Below, piece after piece: positions 1 to 29,509 of a stretch of 64,000 nt of DNA; position 1 is the stretch's first letter; each line of letters opens with the position of its first letter. The notes beneath the pieces were generated by a model. The model did no database searches, had not been told where the DNA came from, and saw nothing but the letters and a program-made list of their open reading frames with translations. The position numbers and the translations under genes are program-made. The DNA is from Dirofilaria immitis (Eukaryota; Nematoda; Chromadorea; Rhabditida; Onchocercidae). The stretch lies in the NCBI GenBank assembly GCA_024305405.1, contig JAKNDB010000087.1, positions 434,001-498,000 on the forward strand, given 5' to 3'.

Positions 1-197
1 TTTGTGTTGCAATACTCGTCATCGTTATCTTTTCCATTATTATTTGCAGTTATTATCATTATAAGCTTTATTTTCACATTATCGCAGCCCTCGCCCCTGT
101 TACTGTTATCACGAAGATTATCATCGTAATCATCATCGTAATCACTATTATCACCATAAGCGTCAACACAAGGGCAGAGAAGAGATAGATCAGTAGA

Positions 198-270
198 GCC
201 TTCTTAGCTCAGTCGGTAGAGCATCAGACTTTTAATCTGAGGGTCGCGGGTTCGAGTCCCGCAGAGGGCT
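198..270 (+). tRNA. tRNA-Lys (anticodon TTT)
   Basis: A complete cloverleaf can be drawn. The acceptor stem GCCTTCT pairs with AGAGGGC through one G-U pair. The D-arm is GCTC/GAGC, and the anticodon stem TCAGA/TCTGA encloses the loop CTTTTAA (anticodon TTT at its centre). The T-arm is GCGGG/CCCGC with the TTCGAGT loop, and the discriminator is T. There is no intron. Internal A and B box promoter sequences are present as in any eukaryotic tRNA gene. It lies about 700 bp upstream of the first visible exon of the patched-related gene on the same strand, so it may sit inside a long intron of that gene. Confidence 0.95.
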
Positions 271-968
271 GTGCGGTTTATTCCGCCGTCTCCCTTTTTT
301 CATTTTTATTGAATTTAATAAATAGTTTCTAAGCATTTGAATATACGGCTAGGAAAGAGGACAAGAAATTAGGAAATTGTGAAAGAAGAAGAAAGGCAAA
401 GAGTGAAAGAAAACAAAATAGATATGAATAGAAAATGGAAAGAATTGGAGAAATGAAGTAAAAGGAAAGAGAAGACAATTATAAATTGTAGAAGATTAAA
501 GAATACATGGGGTGACGAGAAATACGTAAGATATAATAAATTTCCAAGTACTATTCAAAATAATTTACAATTAAATAATATGGGTTGATATGCGAATTAT
601 AATTGATAAAGAAAAAAAAACGAAATAAAACGACATCATTGATAGCTTTTCTTTGATTGGCAAATAATTGTCTTATTTGTCAAATAAATAAATTTATTTG
701 ACAAATAATTAATTGTCTTATTCGTTGAGCAAATTATTTACTATCATTTAACAATAGATATATTTGAGTATAAAAATTGTTATTATATGAAAATCAATAG
801 GATTGATTGATCTCTCGGAACTGAAATGATATCTTTACTATACACTAAGCGTAGTTGCTAAGCGCATATTTTATCGATATATTTGTAATTATTAACATCT
901 CTCAATTGTTTGTATATTTTTAAAAAGTTTATGAGAAACAAAAATATTTTGCAATGAAAAAGTTGCAG
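271..968. other. AT-rich region, no gene seen
   Basis: Purine-rich, then AT-rich sequence between tRNA-Lys and the first visible exon of the patched-related gene. I looked for the missing N-terminal exons of that gene here and found none. Either they lie left of the window or they have been lost. Confidence 0.5.
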
Positions 969-11273
<10,305 letters not shown>

Positions 11274-12670
11274 TGCATTTAATCATGATTTCCGATATTT
11301 AACTTCTTTCACGTTTTAATTGCCGAATTTTACGCTATGAATTTAACTTATTTAACATATTCTTGCGAAATGTTTGTAATATGTAACAGATGATCTGATA
11401 GAATTATCCAATCTGATCAATCTGTAATTAGTAAATTTTCTAAATCACAATTAGATCAAATCAATTTTAGCTATCCAATCTTTTCAAAAAAAGAAAAAAA
11501 AGGTGAACTATCTAATCTTAATAAGATTGTATGTAATTAATCAATTCAGAATTGCTAACCAAATCAAAAAAAAAAGAATGGCCGTTGTTATTTTGATTAA
11601 CTAACGAAATTATCCTAATCAATCAATAAGTCGTTTCAATTAATCAAAATTTTCAACTTAGCGGTTACTTACCCTTATAGTTATTATGCAAATATTTTGT
11701 TATATCTATCATATCGCTGTCCGATAATGATAAATTAAATATTGCATAGGAAATTATATATTAACTATATCGAAGTTAAATTTATAAATATTTGATGATG
11801 GTAAATATGCTTAATTTAAAGCCTAATTTTAATTCTCTAATTCATTCAATAATATTATCAATTTATTTTCATGATAGTTATGCATGATAATCTTAAATTC
11901 CCGTGTTCAAAAATAAAAAAGTATTTCATAGAATTTAAAATTTCAAATAATTCTATCGTATGAATGCTATTTGGCTCTTGACAAGTTATACTTTTGCATA
12001 ATCATTATTTCTCATTGTTCACATTCATATATCATTATGATCACAATAAATAATCGAAATCCCTTATTATATCAAAGGCAAATTCATTGGAATTAATTTA
12101 GGATAACATATGTTTCATCTCAATTTAATTTCAATTTTAATTCTAAATTTAATACATTTTGATTTAAACTGAAACGATCAATCAATAAATCTTAGTGTTA
12201 GATATGGTAAGACTAATATTTAGAATCTGTTTTTTTAGAAATTATAAGATATTTTCGCAGTTTATATAAATATGAAAAATCATTTTGTTTCTTTTTTTTT
12301 TCTCTCATTAAAATTAATAAATTATTTTGAAAATGAAATTAGGCTAATTTTTTTGAATTTTATAAAAATCACAATTTTCATCGTATCAATCATTGTTTTG
12401 TCAATGAAATTTAGTGAGCAGACGGTTGTGACATCAAGAAAGTGATGTCAGTTCTTGAACCACGAAATGTCGTCTATACATATGTTAGTAGCTTCATTTT
12501 CTTTTTTTTTTTTTTGAATAATTTCATTTTCGATATTTCAATAGCTTTTAGATAGATTATCGATAATTATTGATGATAAGATTGTTGAATTATAATCATT
12601 ATTATCATTGTATGATTTGAATTTGTTTTATATTCAAATTTGTTTAAAAAAAAATTGAAAATTAATTCTA
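11274..12670. other. AT-rich intergenic sequence
   Basis: No exon of the PTR gene or other recognisable gene. A short open segment at 12426-12487, between a gagcag acceptor and a GTTAGT donor, gives the peptide GCDIKKVMSVLEPRNVVYTY and may be an exon of the fragment that follows. Confidence 0.4.
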
Positions 12671-12675
12671 GACAG

Positions 12676-12895
12676 GTGTTGGAAATTTTTGATACCATTT
12701 CTTGTCTTCTTTATCATTGGAGTAGTCGTATCATTTGGCTTAACAATGTTACATATACCAATGACCAATATGATGATTAATTACGTACAACAACGTGAAC
12801 GAGATAGGGAAGAAAAAAGAGAGGCAAAAGAAAAGAAAAGAAATGGAAGAACAGGAAGAAAAAGAAGCAAAAGCAAAAAAATAGTACGAAAATGA
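12676..12895 (+). pseudogene. Membrane-protein exon fragment, unrecognised
   Basis: After a gacag acceptor the frame reads CWKFLIPFLVFFIIGVVVSF, one clear hydrophobic segment, then LHIPMTNMMINYV and a long charged Arg/Glu/Lys tail to TGA at 12893. There is no start codon and no complete gene around it. The small upstream open segment at 12426-12487 does not join in phase with this one. The pattern of Cys-Trp, a hydrophobic helix and a Pro-x-x-Asn exit loosely recalls a late transmembrane segment of organic-anion transporters (SLCO), but I cannot confirm this. The charged tail is probably intron read-through. Best read as a gene remnant. Confidence 0.3.
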
Positions 12896-13330
12896 TAAAA
12901 ATGATAAATGCGAATAAAATTAATAACGATAAAAATTTTAGCAATGATGATAACAATGAAATGTAGATGCTAATTCTAGAGATGAAAATGATGAATGTAG
13001 TAAGCATGATAGGAAATGATAATAATGAATAGGAAAAAGAAAAGTGATAATAAAAATTGAAGAGAAACAAAATCTTGAAATGGATAAAAATTAATCGCAA
13101 ATTAATAAAATTCATAAAATAAAATAAGCAACAAAAATTTTTATAATTTCAATCAATTGCTTTTTTTCTTCTATTACTATAATATATTTATGTTAATTTA
13201 TTTTTTGTTTTTATATCATATCAATAAAATATATTCTATTATTCAAATCGATTATCAATTATTATTATTTGATCCGAGCATTCAAATATATAAAATCGAA
13301 TGTTTTTCCGGAATTGAGCTTTATATCAGG

Positions 13331-14590
13331 ATATGATGAATGGTGGAAGTTATTCAATTGCTATTAGTAAGTTTATTATTATCATTATTATTTTTTTATC
13401 TGGATATGATAAGTGATGAAGTTATTCAATTCCTGTTAGTAAGTTTATTATTATCATTATTATTTTTATATCTGGATATGATAAGTGATGAAGTTATTCA
13501 ACTGCTGTTAGTAAGTTTATCATTATTTTTATATCTGGATATGATAAGTGATGAAGTTATTCAATTGCTGTTAGTAAGTTTATTATTATCATTATTATTT
13601 TTATATCTGGATATGATAAGTGATGAAGTTATTCAGTTGCTGTTAGTAAGTTTATTATTATTTTTATATCTGGATATGATAAGTGATGAAGTTATTCAAT
13701 TGCTGTTAGTAAGTTTATTATTATTTTTATATCTGGATATGATAAGTGATGAAGTTATTCAGTTGCTGTTAGTAAGTTTATTATTATTTTTATATCTGGA
13801 TATGATAAGTGATGAAGTTATTCAATTGCTGTTAGTAAGTTTATTATTATCATTATTATTTTATATCTGGATATGATAAGTGATGAAGTTATTCAATTCC
13901 TGTTAGTAAGTTTATTATTATCATTATTATTTTATATCTGGATATGATAAGTGATGAAGTTATTCAATTCCTGTTAGTAAGTTTATTATTATCATTATTA
14001 TTTTTATATCTGGATATGATAAGTGATGAAGTTATTCAACTGCTGTTAGTAAGTTTATTATTATTTTTATATCTGGATATGATAAGTGATGAAGTTATTC
14101 AATTGCTGTTAGTAAGTTTATTATTATCATTATTATTTTATATCTGGATATGATAAGTGATGAAGTTATTCAACTGCTGTTAGTAAGTTTATTATTATTT
14201 TTATATCTGGATATGATAAGTGATGAAGTTATTCAATTGCTGTTAGTAAGTTTATTATTATCATTATTATTTTTATATCTGGATATGATAAGTGATGAAG
14301 TTATTCAGTTGCTGTTAGTAAGTTTATTATTATTTTTATATCTGGATATGATAAGTGATGAAGTTATTCAACTGCTGTTAGTAAGTTTATTATTATTTTT
14401 ATATCTGGATATGATAAGTGATGAAGTTATTCAATTGCTGTTAGTAAGTTTATTATTATCATTATTATTTTTATATCTGGATATGATAAGTGATGAAGTT
14501 ATTCAATTGCTGTTAGTAAGTTTATTATTATTTTTATATCTGGATATGATAAGTGATGAAGTTATTCAATTACTGTTAGTAAATTTGATC
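13331..14590. repeat. 72/60-bp minisatellite, about 19 copies
   Basis: Nineteen units containing CTGGATATGATAAGTGATGA. Long units are 72 bp and short units lack 12 bp of the ATT stretch; a few are 71 bp. Because 72 and 60 are multiples of three, long hydrophobic open frames appear and break only at the 71-bp units. There is no promoter, start context or family resemblance, so I read it as non-coding. Confidence 0.93.
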
Positions 14591-16110
14591 GATTGATCTT
14601 AATAAGTTTGATTGATTGATTGATCATATTTGATTCATTCCTAATTTTTATTTCATCATTATTAATTTGAAAATCATTTATCATATAATATTCATTTGTT
14701 ATGATTGATAAGTAATTTGAAAATTTTTGAATGAAATTAATTCTCAGTCATTGAATTTTAAAACTTTGCATTCAATAAAATATATATATATGTATATATT
14801 TTTCATGCAAAGATCATGCGGAAATGTTTAATTTGAAGTTTTAAGAATGCTTAGTGTTGAAGAATGTAAATATTGATTGATGGCACAGAGACTTAATATT
14901 AGTACTAATGTCAAATGAAGTTTCGTTTTATTTACAATGCTAACATCGAAAATGAAAATTGCGATAAATCAATGGTAAATTAAAAGATTTCAACGTTACT
15001 TGAAAAACCAATTATAAATACATTTTTGTTTATTTGTTAAATAATTTCTCATTTTGAATATCGTTGCTAATCAAGCTATACAGGTGATCTACCGATGGCA
15101 AAAAAAAATTGTTAAGGGATGAAGAGTTTAGAATTCAATTTTAATCATAATTTTATATCAATAATATGTAACAGGTTTCATTACTAAACTTTTGAAACAA
15201 AAGTTTATTGAAACTTCAATCGATAAAGTTTCAAAAAGAATTTTAGCATTATCAGATCGTTCGAATATTTACCACAAAATTCTGTCAATTGTTAACAAAA
15301 GGAAACTTCCAGGGCAATAATTTATTTAAAACGAATTAATTTATCAAAAAATTATTCTCGTAAAAGTTTTTGATAATTAGCACAAGATATAAACAGTTGT
15401 GATGAAAATTTTATTGATTGATTGATTGATTGGAAGGTTTATTCGTCATAATAAGTTATTATAAAACAATTATCAGAGGCTATCTTATGGATATTGTTGA
15501 TCATTAGATTACTCGTTTTTATCACTGCTGCTATTTGATAAAGTCAGAATGTCAGCATCAAGTTGAATCGAATTTAGAGCATTCTGTTAATCAAATCATT
15601 CGAGAATTTTCACTTTTATACTGACTGATTTCTAGTTATTATAGAATAAGAGTTAGTTTAAAAATTATATTAATCATATCATTTAACGATTTGGTTATCA
15701 GACTGAAAGATTCTTTAATCAATCAATATAAGTTAGGTTATTTCGAGATATTTCAAAAATAGTTTAATTATTTTGATATATTTATAAATTACAAAAATAT
15801 TTTGGTTATCTCAACCGAAACACAAAAAAATTTTTCATTTCCTGTAAAATCCATTTTATCACTATTGTTTTTTATCAATAAATCCTACTATAGAAAATTA
15901 TCACAAATATCATTTAATGATGGTTTAGATCGTTGAGTTTAAATTAAATGATAAATTTTGATAATTTATAAATGTATATTATTATTATATTCTTTAGATA
16001 TTTAATTCATATAAATTAATTGGAATTTCTTTTAATCTAAATTATTAATAAATTTTTATGAAAAAATTTCTCTCAAATTTTAGTATTTTATATTAATTTA
16101 TTCTTATATA
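14591..16110. other. AT-rich sequence, no gene seen
   Basis: About 1.5 kb of AT-rich DNA with short runs such as TGATTGATTGAT near 15415. I find no exon with family resemblance and no RNA gene. Confidence 0.4.
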
Positions 16111-16111
16111 A

Positions 16112-16337
16112 ATAACCGATATTGATACTGATAATCGATAATCGATATGTGAATCGATATTGATATTGATAATCGATAATCGATATGTGAATCGATATTG
16201 ATAATCGGTAATCGATATGTGAATCGATGTTGACATTGATAATCGATATGTGAATCGATATTGATACTGATAATCGGTAATCGATATGTGAATCGATATT
16301 GATAATCGGTAATCGATATGTGAATCGATATTGATAT
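16112..16337. repeat. Minisatellite of ATCGATATGTGAATCGAT units
   Basis: Imperfect units of about 30-40 bp mixing ATTGATAATCGGTAATCGATATGTGAATCGAT variants. Open frames on the minus strand across it (Ile/Asp/Ser/His-rich) are by-products. Confidence 0.9.
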
Positions 16338-16389
16338 CTTATATAATTTAATTTTACTTTTTGCGGCACTAATTAATATTTGATTCATT

Positions 16390-16512
16390 GCACGGAATGA
16401 AATTCCAAATATCAAAAGCTCCTCTCACTTACAATCTCGTATTACACTTTGAACTCGTTCAACATATGATATCATTTCATTTCAGCGCCTTAGACCACTC
16501 GACTATACGTGC
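16390..16512 (-). pseudogene. Degenerate tRNA-Leu-like copy, inverted to the intact tRNA-Leu
   Basis: On the minus strand, 16512-16485 reads GCACGTATAGTCGAGTGGTC then TAAGGCGC, nearly identical to the 5' half of the intact tRNA-Leu at 16729. At the far end TTCCGTGC matches the 3' acceptor strand. The middle does not form a good anticodon or T arm. It lies about 217 bp from the intact gene, pointing the opposite way. Confidence 0.6.
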
Positions 16513-16728
16513 AACGAAGTTTCAGATGAAGTTTTTTCCAACATCGCAACACGTTGCGATGTTAGTTGTTGTCAAACGTAATTCATTCATTCATATCAAT
16601 TTGATATGTTATCAATGGGAAGAGGTTGAAGGTTCGATTTCCGATAAGAACTTATCAAAAATTATCATTAAAGATAATATTTTATTAATTTGAGTGAAAT
16701 CCCAGATGATAGGCATTGTAATATGTGA

Positions 16729-16865
16729 GCACGGATGGCCGAGTGGTCTAAGGCGCCAGACTCAAGCGCTATAAATGCTTCGCACGAGTTCAATGTGCGG
16801 TATCAATTGTAACTGGGTATTCTGGTATCGTTATCGATGCGTGGGTTCGAATCCCACTCCGTGCA
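16729..16865 (+). tRNA. tRNA-Leu (anticodon CAA) with intron
   Basis: Acceptor GCACGGA pairs with TCCGTGC, the D-arm is GGCCGAGTGGTCTAAGGC, and the anticodon stem is CCAGA/TCTGG with anticodon CAA at 16763-16765. There is a long variable arm, and the T-arm is GTGGG TTCGAAT CCCAC. An intron of about 53 nt (about 16767-16819) interrupts the anticodon loop after the base following the anticodon, the canonical place. tRNA-Leu(CAA) genes carry introns at this place in many eukaryotes, including nematodes. Confidence 0.95.
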
Positions 16866-17439
16866 CCAAAACCTTTTTGCTTCCATATATTTTGAGTCTT
16901 AAAAATAATTTTTCAACTTTCAAAAATTGCTACTTAGTTTAATGAAGTTGATAGAATGATAATTGATGATAAGATTTTTAACTCTATATGATGATGTAAT
17001 CAAAAATTAAATTTAAATGCTAATTTAGATAGAGAAGGAAGAAGAAGGATTAAATGAAATATTCAAAAATATAAAAAAAGCTATGTAATAAACAATAAAA
17101 TTAATATATATGAATAGAATAATATTACAGAAATGATTATCTTAAAATAATTATCATAAGCAAGTGTTAGAAACTGATTATCGGAAATGATTATCAGAAA
17201 TGATTATGCAATTAATTTCAATTTTAATATCCTAAATTAAAAATTCAATTGCCAAAAATTTAGATGATCACTGTATACATCATATTTTTGTAATGAAAAA
17301 ATATTTTCTTTATTTGTTATTAATTGAGAAATGCGTAGGAATCATTAATGTTTAAATATTAGATATAATCATGACTTACATTATCATATTAATAGTAATT
17401 ATATGATCCATGATAGTGACTTTTTTTTTGATAATGAGA

Positions 17440-17878
17440 AATATATCCAAGATCAACAATAATGTTAACATATCATAATGATATAATAATCATGAGTTAT
17501 ATCATTATTTTGATAATTAATTATATGATTATCCCAAGGTCAGCAATAATGTTAACATATCATTTTTTGATATAATAATCATGAGTTGTTATATCATTAT
17601 TTTGATAACTAATTATATGATAGATAATATGATAATGTATATTTTTTGATATAATAATCATGAGTTGTTATATTATTATTTTGATAACTAATTATATGAT
17701 AGATAATATGATAATGTATATTTTTTGATATAATAATCATGAGTTGTTATATTATTATTTTGATAACTAATTATATGATAATATGATAATGTATATTTTT
17801 GATATAATAATCATGAGTTGTTATATTATTATTTTGATAACTAATTATATGATACTATGATAATGTGTATTTTTTGAT
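17440..17878. repeat. About 79-bp tandem repeat, 4-5 copies
   Basis: Units built around ATAATAATCATGAGTTGTTA and TTTTGATAACTAATTATATG. The first copies are diverged and the later ones nearly identical. The flanking 16866-17440 is plain AT-rich sequence without recognisable features. Confidence 0.88.
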
Positions 17879-18199
17879 CTTTTATGTTAGAAAGTTTAAA
17901 AGTAAATTTTAAAATATAAATTTTTATTCAATAAAATGCAACATTTTACAAAGAAAAAAAAATCATTTTAAAGCGGAACGTTTCATTTAAAATAAGGCAG
18001 TTTTATCGAATGATTGAGATTTTAAGTAAAACATTATTTCATTACGAGTATCATTCATTCCATTAATGGATGCAAAATAAGAAAAAAAAGAAAAAGAAAT
18101 TTCAAATTTTCAAAAAAAAAAAAAGATTTTACAAAAATGAGCTAAGAAATGTCAAAATTTTCAGCAATATTTTGCCATTACAGTAATTCATTTTATTTA

Positions 18200-24901
<6,702 letters not shown>

Positions 24902-25803
24902 TTCCGCTTTTGACCTCTTTTCCCTTCTTCTTTTTCTTTTTTTAAATACCAAAAAGTTTCAACGAAATTAGTTGAAAAATTTTTTGAAATATAATTACTA
25001 TGCGGATGATTGAAAAGTACCGTTTAAGCTCTACCAGGAAGTTTTTTTTTTTTAATTTTCTTCACCTTTATATATAGTGCCGGGTTGCGCTTGTATTTTC
25101 AACCTATTATCTAATATCTGTCTATTTGTCCGGTTTCAGGAGGTGGTACACCGGAGATCTTTAATGGCATCAACTTTTCCTCCTTTCTTTCTAATAATCC
25201 CTTTTCTTCTACTTTCCTTCCTCCTCCTTTTTCTCATCATCATCATCATCATCATCATCATCACAGTCTTCTTCCTCTTCATCTTCTACTAGCTTTACTC
25301 CTGAACAAATACATTTAAAAGTTATTTGATTTTTCTTTTTTTTTTTTTTCAGGAAACTTTTGATATGACACTCTGATACATACAATACATAGTTGGCTGT
25401 TTGACAAACAAACTTTATACTTCATCATTCCAAATTATGCAAATACATTTTAATCATCAATGTTAAATGATGAAATTAAATTTTATTTGAAATTGTTAAA
25501 ACAAAAATGAAATATTTATGCAAATTATAAGATTGCATAACATTCAATAAATATGAATAAAATAAAAGAAAAAATAAATAAATTAGAAAATTATAAAATT
25601 TCACAACAACAACAAACAACAACAACAATAACAATAAAAGATACTTTTTTTTCTCTTTTGTTTATTTATTTATTTTCAAAATTATTACTAAACTTCAAAT
25701 TCAGGCTAATTGCAACGATAAAATAAATAAGTAATCGATAGATAATAGCTTGAAATATTAATTAATTTTTTTTTCGATCAAAATCTTTCCTTTTTTTATC
25801 GTT

Positions 25804-25834
<31 letters not shown>

Positions 25835-27494
25835 TTTTATATAAAATTTCAAAAAGCAAAAGTTTTATTTTGCATTTCTAAAAATATTTTTTTTTTTGCC
25901 TCTTTGATTTTCACTCTGTTTACATTTTACAATTTTTACATTTTTATTTTTTTTTTTTTAGTAAAAATTTTGCTACTGAAGGAAAAATTTTTATTATAGA
26001 CAGGAATTACGAAAGATTTAATCGTTGTAATCATTTTTATTAAAAAAAAAAAAACTTTTTTTTGCATTACTTTTGCCATCTATTTTTAACGATTATTTAT
26101 GATAATATTTGCTATGCTAATATAAAGTTAATAAAACAATTCCGTCGTATTTTTATTTCTTTCAAATTTTTACCAATTGGATTACATCTGTTTGCGACTT
26201 GTTCGTTCGTTCGTTCGTTTCTGTTCGCTTTCGCTCAATTTCATCGTTCATTTGTTCGTTGTTAGTTTGTTCATTTAATTTACTTAAAGAAAAGTATTGG
26301 TATTTAACAAATACTAGTAATAAATAAGCTTACGAAATAAAAGTAAAACTTGATTTTCTTCTATTCTACACTTTTTTTCTTCGTCGCTTCGTCCTTTATT
26401 ATTTATCTCAAAATAATGATTAATTTATACTGATATGTCAAACATTTTTGACTTTTGGGGAACGAGAACAAAAAAAAAAAAAACGAAGAAAAGAAAAAAG
26501 GAAACGAGCGATAAAACAAAACTACAGTAAGCATGCACTAAAAGAGCAGCTGTATATACATATGTATAAAGTTACTATATAAATATATGCACAACGTATA
26601 TTCAAATAAAAATACAGTACATAAACATATGTATATTATATTAAAATATAAAATAATCTTTTGATAGTTTTTTAAATTAAATCATCGATTATCACTATAT
26701 TGTCTTATCAATGTTCAGCATGATTGATGATTTTGGAATGGATGAAATTTAAAAATTACCAATATAAAACAAGGGAAAAAAGAAAATTAGATTGAATAAT
26801 TTTTAAAAGATTGTATCGTTAACTTTTAGCGATAAAATTATCAAATAAAATTATTTTTCAAAGTATCAAATTTATTGGATTAAAATTAAAATTACATATC
26901 AACAATTAGTTAGTTGTAATCTATCTGATTCGTTCATGATAACACTATTGATAGTAATTATTGTTGCATTTCTAAAACAAAAAAGTAAAGGGTTAAGATA
27001 AATTAATAATTAACAAATAAAGCAGTTTTAAATTCGTTTTCAAAATTCATAAATCAATCATTTGGATCCAAATTCAAATTTATAAATTTATATTTATATG
27101 ATTCTGAAAAATTTGCATTAAAATGCGAAATTATTATTAGGATAAAGATATTATCATTTATATTTTCATCATTTAATTTAACTACAATGATAAGAATTTT
27201 CTTTTATCGTCAATTATCAAAATGAATTCTAAAATTTTGCCAATATTTTTCGTTAGTTTGAAAAATAAAACAAAAGCTTTGACATTAAATATTATTTTCA
27301 TTGATTGAATCCAAAAAAATCAATCAATCAATCAATTTGTTATTAAAAATTCGTTGTAATATAAATAATTAAATTTGAAAAAAACGTAGTTATTTTTTTA
27401 AAAAAATTCTTCCCTTTTTTTTTAAAAAAAGATCAAAAAAGAAAAATGTTAAAGGTTAAAATAGTTCGGTTAGAAATTTTTAGTTCTTTCCTTT

Positions 27495-27526
<32 letters not shown>

Positions 27527-28150
27527 CTTCTCTCTCTATTTCTTTCAAAATTTGGAAGAAACCTGTAATATAGATGAAAAGAAAAAACAAAAAACAAAAA
27601 ATAAAATAACGAATAAATAATATAGCATCAAAGATCATCAAAATATTTTTACAAAAAAATGTTATTTCATTCGTGTTGCTCATATTTTCGAGAATATGTT
27701 GCTCATATTTTCGAGAATATGTTGCTCGATAAAGATTATTGCAACATTTTTTTATTTTTCATATTAATCTTATGATTTTTCTTTTGAAATAGTATTTTAA
27801 TTTAATTTAATAATAGAATTGATAATTTGATAATATTTATTTGATTTCAAATATATTATTAGCTAAACGATGGACAAATACGTTTCTAAAATAAGTAAAT
27901 TTTTAAGTACTATTTGATTAGTTAGCTCAAACAACAATTGGTGCCAGGAAGAGATGTTAACAATTAACAATTTGTGCAATTCATTCTTCTTTTCTCTCTC
28001 TCTCTCTCTCTTTTTTTTCTTCTTCTTTTTTTGTTACCCTAAAAATTTTTATTTTTGAAACAAAATATGAAACTTTTTTTTTTTTTTGCCACAGAATATA
28101 TTAGTAAATTCATTTGATATAAAAATGAATGAATTAATTTAAATAGAAAT
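24902..28150. other. Gene-poor AT-rich DNA with CT and TTCG microsatellites
   Basis: Upstream of the Cys-rich gene. Short (CT)n tracts at about 24720-24745, 25806-25830 and 27495-27535, an (ATC)n tract at 25236-25262, and TTCG repeats near 26205. On the minus strand a TATA-like CACTATATATAAAGG at about 25066-25080 lies 165 bp before the Cys-rich start codon and could be its promoter, but trans-splicing makes that uncertain. No convincing exon. Confidence 0.4.
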
Positions 28151-28155
28151 TAATT

Positions 28156-28432
28156 ACAACAACAACAACAATAGCAACAACAATAACAATAACAACAACA
28201 ACGACAGCAACAACAACGATAACAATAGCAACAACAACAACAACTATAGCAACAACAACAACAACAACAATAGCAATAACAACAACAACAACAACAGCAA
28301 CAACGACAACAACAGCAGCAACAACAACAACAGCAACAACAACAACAACAATAGCAACAACAATAACAACAACAATAGCAATAACAACAACAATAACAAC
28401 AACAGCAATAACAACAATGACAGCAATAAACA
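28156..28432. repeat. (CAA)n/(TTG)n-derived repeat
   Basis: About 275 bp of AAC triplets with scattered AAT, AGC, GAC and TAT variants. One forward frame would read Asn/Ser/Asp only, but no start codon or flanking exon supports translation. Confidence 0.85.
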
Positions 28433-28679
28433 AAATAAAACAAAGTGAAATTTTAATTTGTTATAGAAATTACGGCAAAAAAATATATGAAATTATATAA
28501 CAAATCAAAAAATAAATAAAATATACGAAAATAATTTTTAATTAATTAATTTAAATTTTATTATACTTTTTTATTTTAATTAATTTAATTTTATTATATC
28601 GATGTAAAGGTACAAAAAAAAAAACGAAAAATTGTATATATTTTGTTATTCTATAATTAAACGATTATATTTTATTGTT

Positions 28680-29240
28680 GATGTTTTTTTATTATATGAA
28701 ACATTAATATTATACATATTAATCATATCATATCTAAGCATTAATTGATAATAGCAATCTTATGTTGCAATAATTTTGTATAATTTTTGATATAATGATA
28801 AAAATATTAATTGTTTATTAAATATCAATATATTTCATTAATCATATTTAAGCATTTACGTTGCAATGATTTTGTATAATTTTTGATATGATAATTAAAA
28901 ATACCGAAGCATTAATTGATAATAGCTGATTAAAAATTAATTGTTTAGCAACCTTATGTTTCAATGATTTCGTATAGTTTTTGATATGATGATTAAAAAT
29001 TAATTGTTTATTAAATATCAATATATTCATTAATCATATCTAAGCATTAATATCAATCATGAATCATATCCAAGCATTAATATCAATCATGAATCATATC
29101 TAAACATTAATATCAATCTTCATTAATCATATCTAAGCACTAATTGATAGTATCAATCTTATGCTTCAATGATTTTGGATAATTTTTGATATGATGATTA
29201 AAATATCAATTGTTTATTAAATATCAATGTATTCGTCATG
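28680..29240. repeat. Diverged tandem repeat of about 110 bp
   Basis: Four to five degenerate copies containing ATTTTTGATATGATGATTAA and TATCAATATATTCATTAATC with TCTAAGCATTAAT spacers. Confidence 0.8.
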
Positions 29241-29344
29241 AACCAGTTTTGTTCATTATTAATTAGAGAACACTAATTGTTACATCACTTCCTATTTCAT
29301 CACATATCAACATACCTTCCCTATTATTATTTCCATTAATCTTA

Positions 29345-29349
<5 letters not shown>

Positions 29350-29391
<42 letters not shown>
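29350..29391. repeat. (CT)n microsatellite
   Basis: About 21 CT dinucleotides in a row, uninterrupted. Confidence 0.97.
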
Positions 29392-29393
<2 letters not shown>

Positions 29394-29509
29394 ATAATTT
29401 TGTACTTTCCTTTATTTTTATATTTTTAAATTCATCCTTATATATTTGTTGTTTTATAATGCCGCCCTATATGTACATTTGTTATTATTTTTACAGTAAT
29501 TTTTAATAA

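Noticed and set aside
12777..13115. 112-residue minus-strand hydrophobic frame
   Set aside because: It is the complement of the purine-rich tail and following AT-rich DNA; Phe/Leu/Ile-only composition and no family resemblance.
13340..14596. Repetitive hydrophobic protein with MISDEVIQLLLVSL units
   Set aside because: Frame follows from 72/60-bp minisatellite units; broken by 71-bp units, no start context or homologue.
16388..16693. 101-residue plus-strand frame before tRNA-Leu
   Set aside because: It overlaps a degenerate inverted tRNA-Leu copy and a palindrome, so it is not a protein gene.
25077..25292. 71-residue frame starting MPGCACIF
   Set aside because: Ends in translated (ATC)n and pyrimidine-rich sequence; no splice partner or homologue.
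27480..27683. 67-residue minus-strand frame ending in Glu/Arg repeats
   Set aside because: Its tail is a translated (CT)n tract and the rest is AT-rich noise.
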